Source: Adlercreutzia equolifaciens (GTDB lineage: Bacteria; Actinomycetota; Coriobacteriia; Coriobacteriales; Eggerthellaceae). From it: DNA of 64,000 nucleotides. The stretch covers positions 682,001-746,000 of the forward strand of contig NZ_JARFIK010000002.1 of NCBI RefSeq assembly GCF_029076695.1, in the 5' to 3' direction. The first letter of the stretch is position 1. Every line of letters begins with the position of its first letter. Positions 52,815 to 61,467 of the stretch are shown here, piece by piece. The notes below the pieces were generated by a model. That model was not told where the DNA came from. It ran no database searches and saw only the letters and a list, made by a program, of their open reading frames with translations. A program made the position numbers and the translations under genes.

Positions 52815-54426
52815 CGGGAAGAACAATGACAAGGACGTGGGGCGCGTCTATCGCTGCGAGATGGACAGAGTGGCTCTGGACCATGAGGCGAAGGAGGCCC
52901 TGAAGGAGCGTGTGCTTGCCCAGGCGACGGTGGTCGAGATGGCGTCTGCGGCGGACGGGGCAGCCATGCCTCCTGCGTCGGTTGCGTCGGCCGCGTCTGA
53001 CGTCAGGCCGCTACCGTTTGCTTCGCCTGCAAAGGTTGCTTCCTCTGGGAGGAGCGACGGAGCGCGTGCGCGTCAACCGCGGGCACACCGACCGCTGCGT
53101 TGGGCGGTGGCCCTGGCGGCGGCAGGTTTTGTGTTGCTGACGGGCTTTACCGTGGCCGCGCAAGGACAGGACCTGTGGCGCCAGTGGTTTCACTCAAGCG
53201 ATGCCGCCGAACGGGCGGCTGCCGTGGGCGTGCAGGCTACGGATGCGGGCGTCACCGTCGAAGTGGTGTCGGCCATCTCCGATGCGAACCACGCCTATTT
53301 CCTGGTGGAGGCTCATGACGAGGGCCAGGGGCTTCTCGACGACCACACTGAACTGGCTTGGGCGTTGCTCTGGGCTAATGGCAGAGCATTGGGCACGAAC
53401 CAAACGGCTATCAGCTATGACGAGGAGCGGAAGACCGTTTCCTATGTGCTGACTAGCGAGGGAGCCATCGAGCCCGGCGCCCACGTGGAGCTGCCTATCG
53501 AGGCTCTTCGCGATCAGGACGAGGAACTCGATGTGGTGGTGAGCTCGCAGCCGGTGTCCGAGCTGGTAGGGGATACGCCGGGCACGTACCGTAAGAGGCC
53601 GACGACGCTTCAGGCCCGTGATGGCGAGCTGGGTCTGTGGGGCGAGAGCATGCAGGGCAGGCTCTTCGATCCCGACAGGGGCGGTCTGACGGGTATTGCC
53701 GATGTTCTGACCAGCGGCGATCTCAACCTGCCCGTTGAGGGCGATCCCACCTTGTCGGTGGTAGGGGTGGATCTGCGCGACGGTGTGCTGCACGTGCTCA
53801 CGCGCTGTGGCGGTGTGGACCCCGGCAACGAGTATCCTTACTTGCAGGACCCCACGACGGGCGAGATGCTGGAACGGGAGTACTCCATTTCCTACTATTA
53901 CGGCGAGGACGGCACGAAGGCAGGAGGCGGTCTGGCCCGTATCGACGATGCTCCTACCTGGACTTACACTGACTCGGCGTTCTATCCTGCATCGCTGGAC
54001 AAGCTCGACCGCATGGAGCTGTGCGTGCGCTCGTCCTATTCGGCCTGGCAAACCAAGGGTACCTGGAACCTGTCCTTCACGATGCCCTCGACGGTGGCCA
54101 GTGATGCTCTTGAGGCCACTACTCACATTTCCTGTGAGAATTTCGGCACCATTGAATCCGTGACGGTCACGCCGTTCTCCATCGGGTTCTTAGTGCACGA
54201 CCTGGTCGAAGAGAAGTTCTGGGACAACAGCCCTCACGTGAGCATTGTCTACCAAGATGGGAGGACCGTGGAGTATCCCGGGGTGTTTCACGAGCAGACC
54301 TGGGATTCCGAGGCGCTTTTAGAGCGGGGGAACGTGACGCTTTCCTCCATTGGCTCGTTCGAGGATTACGAGGATATAGCGGCCTTGATCATCAACGGCA
54401 CGCGGGTGGATCTCGAGCGCAGCTAG
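52807..54426 (+). CDS. DUF4179-like membrane anti-sigma factor
   Basis: Protein of 539 residues, probably the anti-sigma partner of the preceding ECF factor. Residues 1-95 are cytoplasmic (YRCEMDRVALDHEAKEALKERVLAQ, then Ala/Ser-rich), one transmembrane segment is at about 98-118 (RWAVALAAAGFVLLTGFTVAAQG), and the rest is extracytoplasmic and beta-rich: AAAVGVQATDAGVTVEVVSAISDANHAYFLVEAHD resembles the DUF4179 opening. No catalytic motif is apparent. The signal it senses is unknown. It is followed by a shared tail-to-tail terminator. Confidence 0.83.
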   Translation: MNNGKNNDKDVGRVYRCEMDRVALDHEAKEALKERVLAQATVVEMASAADGAAMPPASVASAASDVRPLPFASPAKVASSGRSDGARARQPRAHRPLRWAVALAAAGFVLLTGFTVAAQGQDLWRQWFHSSDAAERAAAVGVQATDAGVTVEVVSAISDANHAYFLVEAHDEGQGLLDDHTELAWALLWANGRALGTNQTAISYDEERKTVSYVLTSEGAIEPGAHVELPIEALRDQDEELDVVVSSQPVSELVGDTPGTYRKRPTTLQARDGELGLWGESMQGRLFDPDRGGLTGIADVLTSGDLNLPVEGDPTLSVVGVDLRDGVLHVLTRCGGVDPGNEYPYLQDPTTGEMLEREYSISYYYGEDGTKAGGGLARIDDAPTWTYTDSAFYPASLDKLDRMELCVRSSYSAWQTKGTWNLSFTMPSTVASDALEATTHISCENFGTIESVTVTPFSIGFLVHDLVEEKFWDNSPHVSIVYQDGRTVEYPGVFHEQTWDSEALLERGNVTLSSIGSFEDYEDIAALIINGTRVDLERS

Positions 54427-54446
54427 GCTGGAAGATGCCCTCGTGA

Positions 54447-54480
54447 TATAAAACGAGGCCCGCGATGGATCGCGGGCCTC
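54447..54480 (-). terminator. Tail-to-tail hairpin, terminator of the DDAH gene
   Basis: An 11-bp stem GAGGCCCGCGA/TCGCGGGCCTC with TGGA loop; the T tract (GTTTTATAT) is on the leftward strand. The rightward sigma operon also ends here. Confidence 0.8.
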
Positions 54481-54502
54481 GGTGCGTTTGCGGCAGGGTG
54501 GT

Positions 54503-55279
54503 TTAGAAGCGCAGGCTCAGGCAGGACAGGCCGCCATCCACCTTGCGGTACTCGGAGGTGTCCACCACCAGGGTCTTATAGCCCAGATCCTGCACGGCCT
54601 TGAGCACCGTGGGATAGCCCTCGGGCACAATGACGGTGCCGTTCACCCAGATGCAGTTGGCGCCGTAGGCCTCGTCCTCAGGCACGACCACTTTGTTGTA
54701 CTCGGCGAAGTCGGGCTTGTCGATGAACTCGCCGGATACCAGCATGTTGCCGTCCTCTAGGTAGTTCACGCCGGTCTTCAGGTGCAGCACTTCCTCCAGC
54801 GGCACCTCGGAGCCCTCGAGGCCCCAGCCTTCCAGGATCTCGATAAACTGGCGGATGCCCTCCTCGTTGGTGCGCGCAGAGCGTCCCACGTAGAAGTGGT
54901 CGCCCACCATCATGACGTCGCCGCCGTCCAGGGTGCCGGGTGCCACGATGTGCTTGACCTTGTCGTCGTCGAAGAACAGGCGGATGGTGGGCTCGATGGC
55001 CTCCTTCTCGCCGTTGCGGCTGTCGGCGCCGGGGTTGGTGATGATGGCGCCGCAGCGCGTGATGACCGCCGGGTCCTCCACGAAGCAGGAGTCGGGGAAC
55101 TCCTCCAGGGCCGGCAGCACCGTGACGGCCACGCCGCACTGCTTCAGGGCCTCGATGTAGTCGTCGTGCTCCTCGATGGCGCGCTCGTAGATGGGCTGGC
55201 CCAGTTCAGGGGCGCTGGTGATGCCGTCGCAGAGCGACTTGCCGGGGCGGCGGACAATGACGTTTTCGAACTTGGTCAT
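54503..55279 (-). CDS. ddaH: Dimethylarginine dimethylaminohydrolase-like amidinotransferase
   Basis: Enzyme of 258 residues in the guanidino-modifying (amidinotransferase) fold, expected to hydrolyse dimethylarginine or a related guanidine to citrulline plus amine. The nucleophile is C253 in the C-terminal DGGLSCLSLRF, a standard GGxxCxSLR ending. Other landmarks: FPDSCFVEDPAVI near residue 61, GTLDGGDVMMVGDHFYVG near 115-135 and TGVNYLEDGNMLV near 180. It is monocistronic with SD AAGGAG. Arginine deiminase is excluded by size and by the C-terminal signature; exact substrate is unproven. Confidence 0.87.
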   Translation of the reverse strand: MTKFENVIVRRPGKSLCDGITSAPELGQPIYERAIEEHDDYIEALKQCGVAVTVLPALEEFPDSCFVEDPAVITRCGAIITNPGADSRNGEKEAIEPTIRLFFDDDKVKHIVAPGTLDGGDVMMVGDHFYVGRSARTNEEGIRQFIEILEGWGLEGSEVPLEEVLHLKTGVNYLEDGNMLVSGEFIDKPDFAEYNKVVVPEDEAYGANCIWVNGTVIVPEGYPTVLKAVQDLGYKTLVVDTSEYRKVDGGLSCLSLRF

Positions 55280-55377
55280 GGATGACTCCTTGTCGTCGTT
55301 GACACGCTTTGTGCGCTTGGCAACAGGGTATCACGAACAGAGAGTCAACAGGGGACGTTTTGCAAGGGCAGCAAAGA

Positions 55378-55403
55378 GGGGGCCGCGCCTGAGCGCGACC
55401 CCC
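55378..55403 (-). terminator. GC-rich hairpin downstream of the second flavin reductase
   Basis: GGGGGCCGCGC pairs with GCGCGACCCCC (one mismatch). No clear T tract on either strand, so termination strength is uncertain. The 188-bp gap around it holds no gene that I can see. Confidence 0.4.
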
Positions 55404-55467
55404 TTGGGGGTGATTGAGCGTGATGGGCTACGACGGACCATGCGCGGGCATCGTGAAGGCGCCGTGG

Positions 55468-57387
55468 TTAGCCTTGGGCCAAAAGGTGCGCTACCGCTAG
55501 ACCCTCGCCTTGGGTACCCACGCCGCTGCTTCCGACGATGGTTTCACCCACGGCGTAGAGCCCAGGAATGGGGGTGCCGTCTTCCGTGGTTACGTTGAAG
55601 TTGTCGTCGTAAAGAAGGCCGCCGACTGTGATGTGCATCGCCCAGGTGCGCGGAGAGGCATAGAAGGGCGGATTTTCGATAGGCGAGATATCGCTGAAGC
55701 TCGTTCGTCCGAACTCCTCATCTTTGCCAGAGCGTGCTGCCTGGTTGTAGGCTTGCACAGTGCTTTCCAGCGTTTGGGGATCGCATTCGATCTGCTGGGC
55801 CAGCTCCTCAATGGTGTCGGCGACAAACAGCTGCCCTTGGTCGATGAGGCTTTGCAGGCGGTGACCATAACGATTCAGGTCGCCCTCTACGCGGCAAGTG
55901 TCGGCGTCCGTGATCATGAACATCATCTGCTCGGGTTGCTGCATGATGTCGGCAGTCATGGAATACCGATCGCGCACCTCATCCATGAAGCGAAGGCCGT
56001 TTTTGTTTACCATCATGCAGTCGATGTCGTCTCCAACAGTGGTTTCGTCGCTTGAATTCTTGCAGTCGGCCATAGGGAAGGGCATTTGGTCATCCATGAG
56101 CGCCACGCCGGCCCCCAGACTTAGCGCCATATTGATGCCGTCGCCGGTGTGCCCGTACGTGTTGGTGGTGGGAATGGGTGAATTCTCATCAAAAGGCCAT
56201 TGGGTGTTGTACTGGCGCAGCATGTCGGGGTTGCCGGAGAAGCCGCCCGTGGCTAGCACTACGCCGCGCTTGGCGCGAATTTCGTAGGCGGTCCCATCCT
56301 CTCCTTGGGCTTTGACGCCCACGACGGTATCGCCTTCCGTCAGCAGCTCGGTAGCGGGTGTGTTGAGCATAATGCTGACGGGAAGATCCTGGTCTTCGAG
56401 TACGGAGCGGTAGTGTTGGAAGTAGCCTTGACCGCAGCGGCCTGAGGCGGGAGAGGCCCAGCGGGGCCACGAGTAGCCGACAATACCCACAAGTTCTTTG
56501 AACTCGAAGCCGTCCTCGCACAGCCAGCTATCGAGATCGGCGATGTTCTGGCAGAACAGCATATTGCCCTCAAAGTCGCCCTCGCCGGCAATCGTGTACT
56601 GCAATGCCTGCAATTCAATGCTGTCGAAGCAGGTCTCTTTGCCGTCGGCTTGCCACTGCGCCCATTGAGAGCGAATGAGGTCAATGGCATCGTTAGGGAC
56701 GAGGCCTTCGGCGGCGGCCAGGTCGTCTTCAAGTTGGGCACGCTGGCTATCGGTCATGGTCTCTCGTAGCGATTCAGGAGCGTTGACGTATTCCAGGTAG
56801 CCGCCTGAAACCAGGGCGTTTCCTCCCATGGTGCAGCTTTTCTCCAGCACAATGATGTTGTCGACGCCTAGTTTTGCTGCTGCCACAGCGCAGGCCATGC
56901 CGGAACCGCCGGCGCCTACGATAACGATTTCGGCTTCAAGCGCTTCAGTTCCCGTGGATGCGGTACGCAGCGGTGCCTCCTGCAGCTGAGCGGGATCGCC
57001 GCCTGCCTGGATTACGCAGTCTTCAGTGGCGGCCAGGACGGCCATGGATGACAGCGTTGCTCCTGTGATGGTGTCAACGGCAAGACTCTGATGCTCGGCG
57101 ATGGACGCGGGTATCTCCTCCAAGGCGCGGTCCGAGATAAGCGCTGTCTCTTCGTGGTCAACCACCGAAACCGATTCGATGGCGTGATCGCTGAACACGG
57201 TTTCTACCGTGATAGGCCCGAACTTGCCCTGGCTTTGGGCTGTGTAGGTTCCGGGGGTGTAGGTGGCGCTAACGGTATCGGAACCGCCAGGAGCGCAACC
57301 GTGCAACCCGAAGAGGGCCACGCCAACACCAGCGATGGTGGCGCTTCGCACAAACGAGCGACGCGACAGAGAGGGAAGATGCTTCAT
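55468..57387 (-). CDS. Exported FMN/FAD-dependent reductase, divergent type
   Basis: Flavoprotein of 639 residues. The ATG after AAGGAG at 57387 is the start; the longer reading frame to 57966 overlaps the divergent regulator and is rejected. Twin-arginine signal SRRSFVRSA with GLHGC lipobox-like end; FMN-binding domain with SGATLSSMA near residue 115; FAD motif EIVIVGAGGSGMACAVAAAK near 168. The fumarate-reductase landmarks differ: no QTHPT, and the GTNRLG motif of the 7927 protein is replaced by GVGTQGEGLAVAH, while RFMDEVRDR and HITVGG remain. Its substrate is therefore probably not a simple dicarboxylate. A LuxR-type regulator is transcribed away from it. Confidence 0.85.
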   Translation of the reverse strand: MKHLPSLSRRSFVRSATIAGVGVALFGLHGCAPGGSDTVSATYTPGTYTAQSQGKFGPITVETVFSDHAIESVSVVDHEETALISDRALEEIPASIAEHQSLAVDTITGATLSSMAVLAATEDCVIQAGGDPAQLQEAPLRTASTGTEALEAEIVIVGAGGSGMACAVAAAKLGVDNIIVLEKSCTMGGNALVSGGYLEYVNAPESLRETMTDSQRAQLEDDLAAAEGLVPNDAIDLIRSQWAQWQADGKETCFDSIELQALQYTIAGEGDFEGNMLFCQNIADLDSWLCEDGFEFKELVGIVGYSWPRWASPASGRCGQGYFQHYRSVLEDQDLPVSIMLNTPATELLTEGDTVVGVKAQGEDGTAYEIRAKRGVVLATGGFSGNPDMLRQYNTQWPFDENSPIPTTNTYGHTGDGINMALSLGAGVALMDDQMPFPMADCKNSSDETTVGDDIDCMMVNKNGLRFMDEVRDRYSMTADIMQQPEQMMFMITDADTCRVEGDLNRYGHRLQSLIDQGQLFVADTIEELAQQIECDPQTLESTVQAYNQAARSGKDEEFGRTSFSDISPIENPPFYASPRTWAMHITVGGLLYDDNFNVTTEDGTPIPGLYAVGETIVGSSGVGTQGEGLAVAHLLAQG

Positions 57388-57503
57388 TTTTTCTCCTTGA
57401 GGATTATGGGGCTGGGACGCCGAAGCGGGGAGGGGCTGGCGCCGATTGACGTTGACAAGCCTAGAAAAAATGAGCTCAGCTGCCATCTCCTCGAGAGAAA
57501 TCA

Positions 57504-57536
57504 GGGGATGATCTTTGTAACCCGCACTTTGTAACC
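57504..57536. promoter_or_regulatory. Candidate operator with direct repeats at the second reductase locus
   Basis: Contains GGGATGATCTTTGTAACCC (57505-57523), close to the 13146-13164 repeat, and CTTTGTAACC twice (57513-57522, 57527-57536) with a 14-bp period. It is about 117 bp upstream of the reductase start, the same distance as at the first locus. Confidence 0.5.
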
Positions 57537-57614
57537 GTGCTCTGAAAAGGAGAAACGGAATTTGCTTTCGGTAATTCCCAGGGTTTGCTCCACGCATAGG
57601 GAGCGTATCTGCGC

Positions 57615-57620
57615 TACAAT
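57615..57620 (+). promoter_or_regulatory. -10 box of the second LuxR-type regulator
   Basis: TACAAT ends 7 bp before ATG 57628, predicting a leaderless mRNA. It argues for 57628 over the TTG at 57562 as start. Confidence 0.45.
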
Positions 57621-57627
57621 CCCGATC

Positions 57628-59079
57628 ATGACACCACGCAACAAACAACAGGAAGGCGGCTCCGGCAATCAACGCGAGTGCGGGGGTTTTCAGCTCTTTC
57701 GTCAGAGACGGATAAAAGAGCTGGGTCGTCTCTTTATGCCATTCTTCGGGTTTGCTTTCGTGCGTGCTTTTAATGGTGCAACGCTGGCGTTTTCCGCTGA
57801 GGCGTTTGGGGTCGATATCTGGTTTGGCCAAGACATTTTGAGCGCAACCATGATCGCCCTCTTTTTTCTGGGTGTCGTTTTCGCTCGCAAGCTCGCGCCT
57901 CTTTGGTCCCATCGCCTTCTTGTAGGAGTTGCGACTATGGCCATGGTGGTATCGGCGCTGGGACAAGGGTGGGGGTCTGCTGTACCGTCGAACGTTGCCG
58001 CTCTCTTTGTTGTTCTTGGGGCTGCGGGTGGCGCCGTATCAATTTTGCTGTGGGCTGAATTAGAAAGCTGCCTTAATACGCTGCGCATTGTTCTATACGT
58101 CAGCGGTGCATTTCTCTTCGGAGATGCACTTGGATGGGTGCTGCAAGATTTGGAGGGTTTTCGGCGTGTGTTGGGGGTGGGAGCGCTTCCCCTTCTGTCG
58201 CTTGGGTGCCTGGTGGCTTCCTATCGCTCTATTCCTAACGACGAGAGGCCGCCGAGTGATTGGGGTACGTTGAGATTTCCGTGGCGTCTCGTTCTGGTCC
58301 TCGGGGTCTACGAGTTTGTCCTGGGCTTCAACGAGGCGATGGCGCCAGCGGATGAGGGGGCTGCCTTTCTTTTGGGCGCGTCCACAGCTGCCGCCCTGGT
58401 GTTTCTGACTACGTTTCTTCTCTCTCATCGATTTGATTTCGCCCAGATGTTTCGCACGCCTTTCCTTTTCGTGGCGTGCGGGCTGCTTGCTACGTTTCTT
58501 TCGATGGGCTCTCCTGGAGCCTTCTCGGTGTTTTTGGTTGCCTTGGGCTACAGCTTGATGTTTCTTCTGATCACTATTCTTCTTTGCGATTTATCCCATC
58601 GTTATGGCATTTCCGTCCTTGTGCTTTGCGGCGTTGAAGAACTCATGGCGATTTTCATGATCGCGGGGCATCGATGCGCGTTGGCTCTGGAGGATGGCGC
58701 GCTGGTTGGTTTCGTGGATGAGTCTGCGCTTCGCGTGGCGCTGGTGGTTGTGGTTCTGCTGGCTAGCGCTTGCACCTTGTTTGGGGAGCGACGCTGGGGG
58801 TTGACGTTCTTTGGCGTCGGCGGTCTTTCTGCGGAGGCCGATGAGCGCGATCGTTTTCTGGCGCGTTGCGCGTCCATGGCAGACGCTTATCGTCTTAGTC
58901 CACGCGAGAGCGAGGTGTTTCAGTTGCTTGCGCTGGGCAAAAGTCCAGCGTCCATCGAGCATGAGCTTTGCATAGCTAACGGAACGCTCAAATCGCACAC
59001 GCGGAGGATCTATCAGAAGCTCAACGTGCATAGTCGCGATGAGCTTCGGCGTCTTGTGGGCGAGCCTCCTCGTGGTTAG
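57628..59079 (+). CDS. LuxR-family regulator with multi-pass membrane domain
   Basis: Protein of 483 residues from the ATG at 57628; a TTG at 57562 after AAGGAG would add 22 residues. About twelve hydrophobic segments (residues about 35-400) lead to a C-terminal LuxR helix-turn-helix (LSPRESEVFQLLALGKSPASIEHEL, then ANGTLKSHTRRIYQKLNVHSRDEL). It has the same architecture and about the same length as the protein at 13301, and is likewise divergent from an exported flavin reductase, which it most likely controls. AT content is somewhat higher than in the housekeeping genes. Confidence 0.87.
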   Translation: MTPRNKQQEGGSGNQRECGGFQLFRQRRIKELGRLFMPFFGFAFVRAFNGATLAFSAEAFGVDIWFGQDILSATMIALFFLGVVFARKLAPLWSHRLLVGVATMAMVVSALGQGWGSAVPSNVAALFVVLGAAGGAVSILLWAELESCLNTLRIVLYVSGAFLFGDALGWVLQDLEGFRRVLGVGALPLLSLGCLVASYRSIPNDERPPSDWGTLRFPWRLVLVLGVYEFVLGFNEAMAPADEGAAFLLGASTAAALVFLTTFLLSHRFDFAQMFRTPFLFVACGLLATFLSMGSPGAFSVFLVALGYSLMFLLITILLCDLSHRYGISVLVLCGVEELMAIFMIAGHRCALALEDGALVGFVDESALRVALVVVVLLASACTLFGERRWGLTFFGVGGLSAEADERDRFLARCASMADAYRLSPRESEVFQLLALGKSPASIEHELCIANGTLKSHTRRIYQKLNVHSRDELRRLVGEPPRG

Positions 59080-59171
59080 CGGTTCTCGGTGGTCGCGGGC
59101 TTCGGGGAAGGGTGCGACTTCGGTGATGAGTGTTCGGCGGTGTAGGTACTTTTATGGCTTGATGGGTTGTT

Positions 59172-59426
59172 CTATCCTTCTTCGCGCTCGAGGATGAGGT
59201 CGGCCAGGAAGCGGATGATGTCGTCGGACTCGAACATGGGCACGCCGTCTACCACCAGACAGGGGACCTGGCCTTTGCCGGCAATGCGAATGAGGTCGTC
59301 TTTCACGCCGGGCTCCAGGGTGTTGCGCATGGGCATGGCGATGTCTTCCTGCTCCATGTAGGCCAGCACTTTGTGGCAATAGGGGCAGGTGGGTTTGTAA
59401 TACAGAACCATATTGTCGAAGTACAT
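59172..59426 (-). CDS. Glutaredoxin-like protein
   Basis: Thioredoxin-fold protein of 84 residues with the active site CPYC in YYKPTCPYCHKVLAYMEQE (residues about 10-28), a cis-proline in GQVPCLVVDG near residue 54 and MFESDDIIRFLADL at the end, as in glutaredoxins and the N-terminal half of some glutathione transferases. Expected to carry out thiol-disulfide exchange in the cytosol. ATG follows AAAGGA. No transferase-type C-terminal helical domain is present. It is flanked by the second LuxR regulator (convergent) and the repeat-rich gap. Confidence 0.85.
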   Translation of the reverse strand: MYFDNMVLYYKPTCPYCHKVLAYMEQEDIAMPMRNTLEPGVKDDLIRIAGKGQVPCLVVDGVPMFESDDIIRFLADLILEREEG

Positions 59427-59645
59427 AGGGGATCCTTTCCGTAAAATGCGCGGGCGTTCGCCGCGGGCCGGAGTGCGGACGCTTGCGGCAAATGCTGGCG
59501 TGTCCAGGTGTGGGCGTCGCACGCAGGGATGCGGGTGGCGTCCGTTTGCTTCCACGATCGAGGCGTTCGCCGCGGGCGTAAGCTGCGAGACGGAGCGCGC
59601 TGATCGCTGTCGCGGGCGTGGTCATTTTGGGCTCGAGGTTGATGC

Positions 59646-59873
59646 TTTTGCCCGAAACGAGGGTTTTAAGGTCAAAAACGGCTCGTTTCAATGTTTTTGC
59701 CCGCACGCATTAGTGTATCGAGGGCTCTTGAAGGGCAAAAGCCCAGGTCAAATTTTTTGCTAGAGCGTTGAATTTGCGGAAGTGGTCAATCAGGGCGTGG
59801 TTTCCATCGCGCCCTTGGGCAAAAACCCCGCCTCGGGCCGTTTTCGACCTTAAAACCCTCGTTTCGGGCAAAA
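59646..59873. repeat. Inverted 37-bp repeats in a long intergenic gap
   Basis: The 795-bp gap between the glutaredoxin and serC genes has no supported gene. It contains a 37-bp inverted pair (59646-59682 and 59837-59873) with 36 matching positions, each arm holding GCCCGAAACGAGGG and TTTTAAGGTC. Shorter relatives of GGGCAAAA (for example 59734, 59817) lie between. The arrangement resembles a miniature mobile or REP-like element. Readings of protein from here are not credible. Confidence 0.7.
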
Positions 59874-60221
59874 CCCCCGCTTCGCGCTGATTTTGACCAG
59901 CGGGGGACGGCTGTTGGGGTTGAGCCAGAAGTGAGCAATGGGACCAACGGCGGCCAGTGGATGTGGGGCGTCGGGTGGCGGAGCGAAGGGGCGCGGGTGA
60001 CAGCGGCCTTGATTTCGATCTGGGGGTGGGACGGTGGCGACAGCTTGGGTCTCGGCCTGGGGCTGTCGTCGCAGAGCCGCCGCTTTAGGCGGGGGCGCCG
60101 CTCGGCTCTTATGTTCAGCCTGGTGGTCAGGGTTGGGAGTACAATGGGGCCGTGAATGAAAGCTGTCCGCGGGGTCTGCTGGCACGGCGACCCGGGACGC
60201 GTTACGAAGGAGAACTGCTCC

Positions 60222-61304
60222 ATGGGTAGGGTTTACAACTTTTCTGCCGGTCCGGCCGTACTTCCCGAGGAGGTGCTGCGCCAGGCAGCTGCCGAGATGC
60301 TCGACTACGACGGCACGGGCATGTCCGTCATGGAGATGAGTCACCGCTCCAAGCCCTTCGCGAAGATCATCGAGACCGCCGAGGCCGATCTGCGCGACCT
60401 TCTGGCCATCCCCGACAACTACCAGGTGCTGTTCCTTCAGGGAGGCGCCACCCAGCAGTTTGCCGCCATCCCCATGAACCTCATGCAGAACAAGGTGGCT
60501 GACTACATTGTGTCCGGCTCCTGGTCGAAGAAAGCTTGGAAGGAAGCGAAGCTCTACGGCACCGCCAACTGCGTGGCCTCCTCCGAGGACGAGAACTTCT
60601 CCTACGTCCCCGACGTGGATGGCCTCACGTTCTCGCCCGATGCCGACTACGTCTACATCTGCCAGAACGAGACCATCTACGGCACCACCTATCCGAAGCT
60701 GCCCGACACCGGCAACATCCCGCTGGTCACCGACGTCAGCTCCATGTTCCTGTCCGAGCCCATGGATGTGTCGAAGTTCGGCCTCATCTACGGCGGCGTG
60801 CAGAAGAACATCGGCCCGGCCGGTGTTACCATTGTCATTGTGCGCGATGACCTGGTGCGCGAGGACGTGCTGCCCTTTACGCCCTCCATCATGCGCTACA
60901 CCACTCAGGTGGAGGCCAAGTCGCTGTCCAACACCCCGCCGGCCTACGGTATCTACATCTGCGGCCTTGTGTTCAAGTGGTTGAAGAACATGGGCGGGCT
61001 GTCCGTCATGAAGGAGCGCAACGTCGAGAAGGCCGCCATTCTCTACGATTACCTGGATCAATCGAAGCTGTTCAAGGGCACGGCCCGCAAGGAGGACCGT
61101 TCGCTCATGAACGTGCCTTTCGTCACGGGCTCCGACGAGCTGGATGCCCTGTTCGTGGCCGAGGCGAAGAGCCACGGCATCGAGTCCATCAAGGGTCATC
61201 GCTCCGTGGGCGGCATGCGCGCCTCCATCTACAACGCCATGCCCAAGGCCGGCGTCGAGGCGCTGGTTGCCTTCATGGCCGAGTTTGAAAAGAACAACGG
61301 GTAA
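60222..61304 (+). CDS. serC: Phosphoserine aminotransferase
   Basis: PLP enzyme of 360 residues converting 3-phosphohydroxypyruvate to phosphoserine with glutamate. The start ATG follows GAAGGAG. The opening YNFSAGPAVLPEEVLRQAA is diagnostic of SerC, as are MEMSHRSKPF near residue 35, LFLQGGATQQFAAIPMNL near 75 and the PLP lysine in YGGVQKNIGPAGV near residue 195. The C-terminal HRSVGGMRASIYNAMP completes the fold. It is followed 163 bp later by serA, giving two successive steps of serine synthesis in one transcriptional direction. A TACAAT -10-like box lies at 60140. Confidence 0.96.
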   Translation: MGRVYNFSAGPAVLPEEVLRQAAAEMLDYDGTGMSVMEMSHRSKPFAKIIETAEADLRDLLAIPDNYQVLFLQGGATQQFAAIPMNLMQNKVADYIVSGSWSKKAWKEAKLYGTANCVASSEDENFSYVPDVDGLTFSPDADYVYICQNETIYGTTYPKLPDTGNIPLVTDVSSMFLSEPMDVSKFGLIYGGVQKNIGPAGVTIVIVRDDLVREDVLPFTPSIMRYTTQVEAKSLSNTPPAYGIYICGLVFKWLKNMGGLSVMKERNVEKAAILYDYLDQSKLFKGTARKEDRSLMNVPFVTGSDELDALFVAEAKSHGIESIKGHRSVGGMRASIYNAMPKAGVEALVAFMAEFEKNNG

Positions 61305-61467
61305 GGTATCCTGCTTTCAGCGAGAAAAGGGCGGTTGCGGCTCTGGGAGTGCGCGCCGCCCTTCTTTGATGACCGAGAGGACGGGGTCATCGGCCCTGGT
61401 AGGGGGGCGAGGCTTCTGTTCTGGCAACGGGGGAGCGCTGGGGCGCTCTTTCGGGAAGGCGGCGCAT

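Noticed and set aside
59786-60223. Protein-coding reading frame in the repeat-rich gap
   Set aside because: It is a translation of inverted repeats with no start signal and no recognisable domain.
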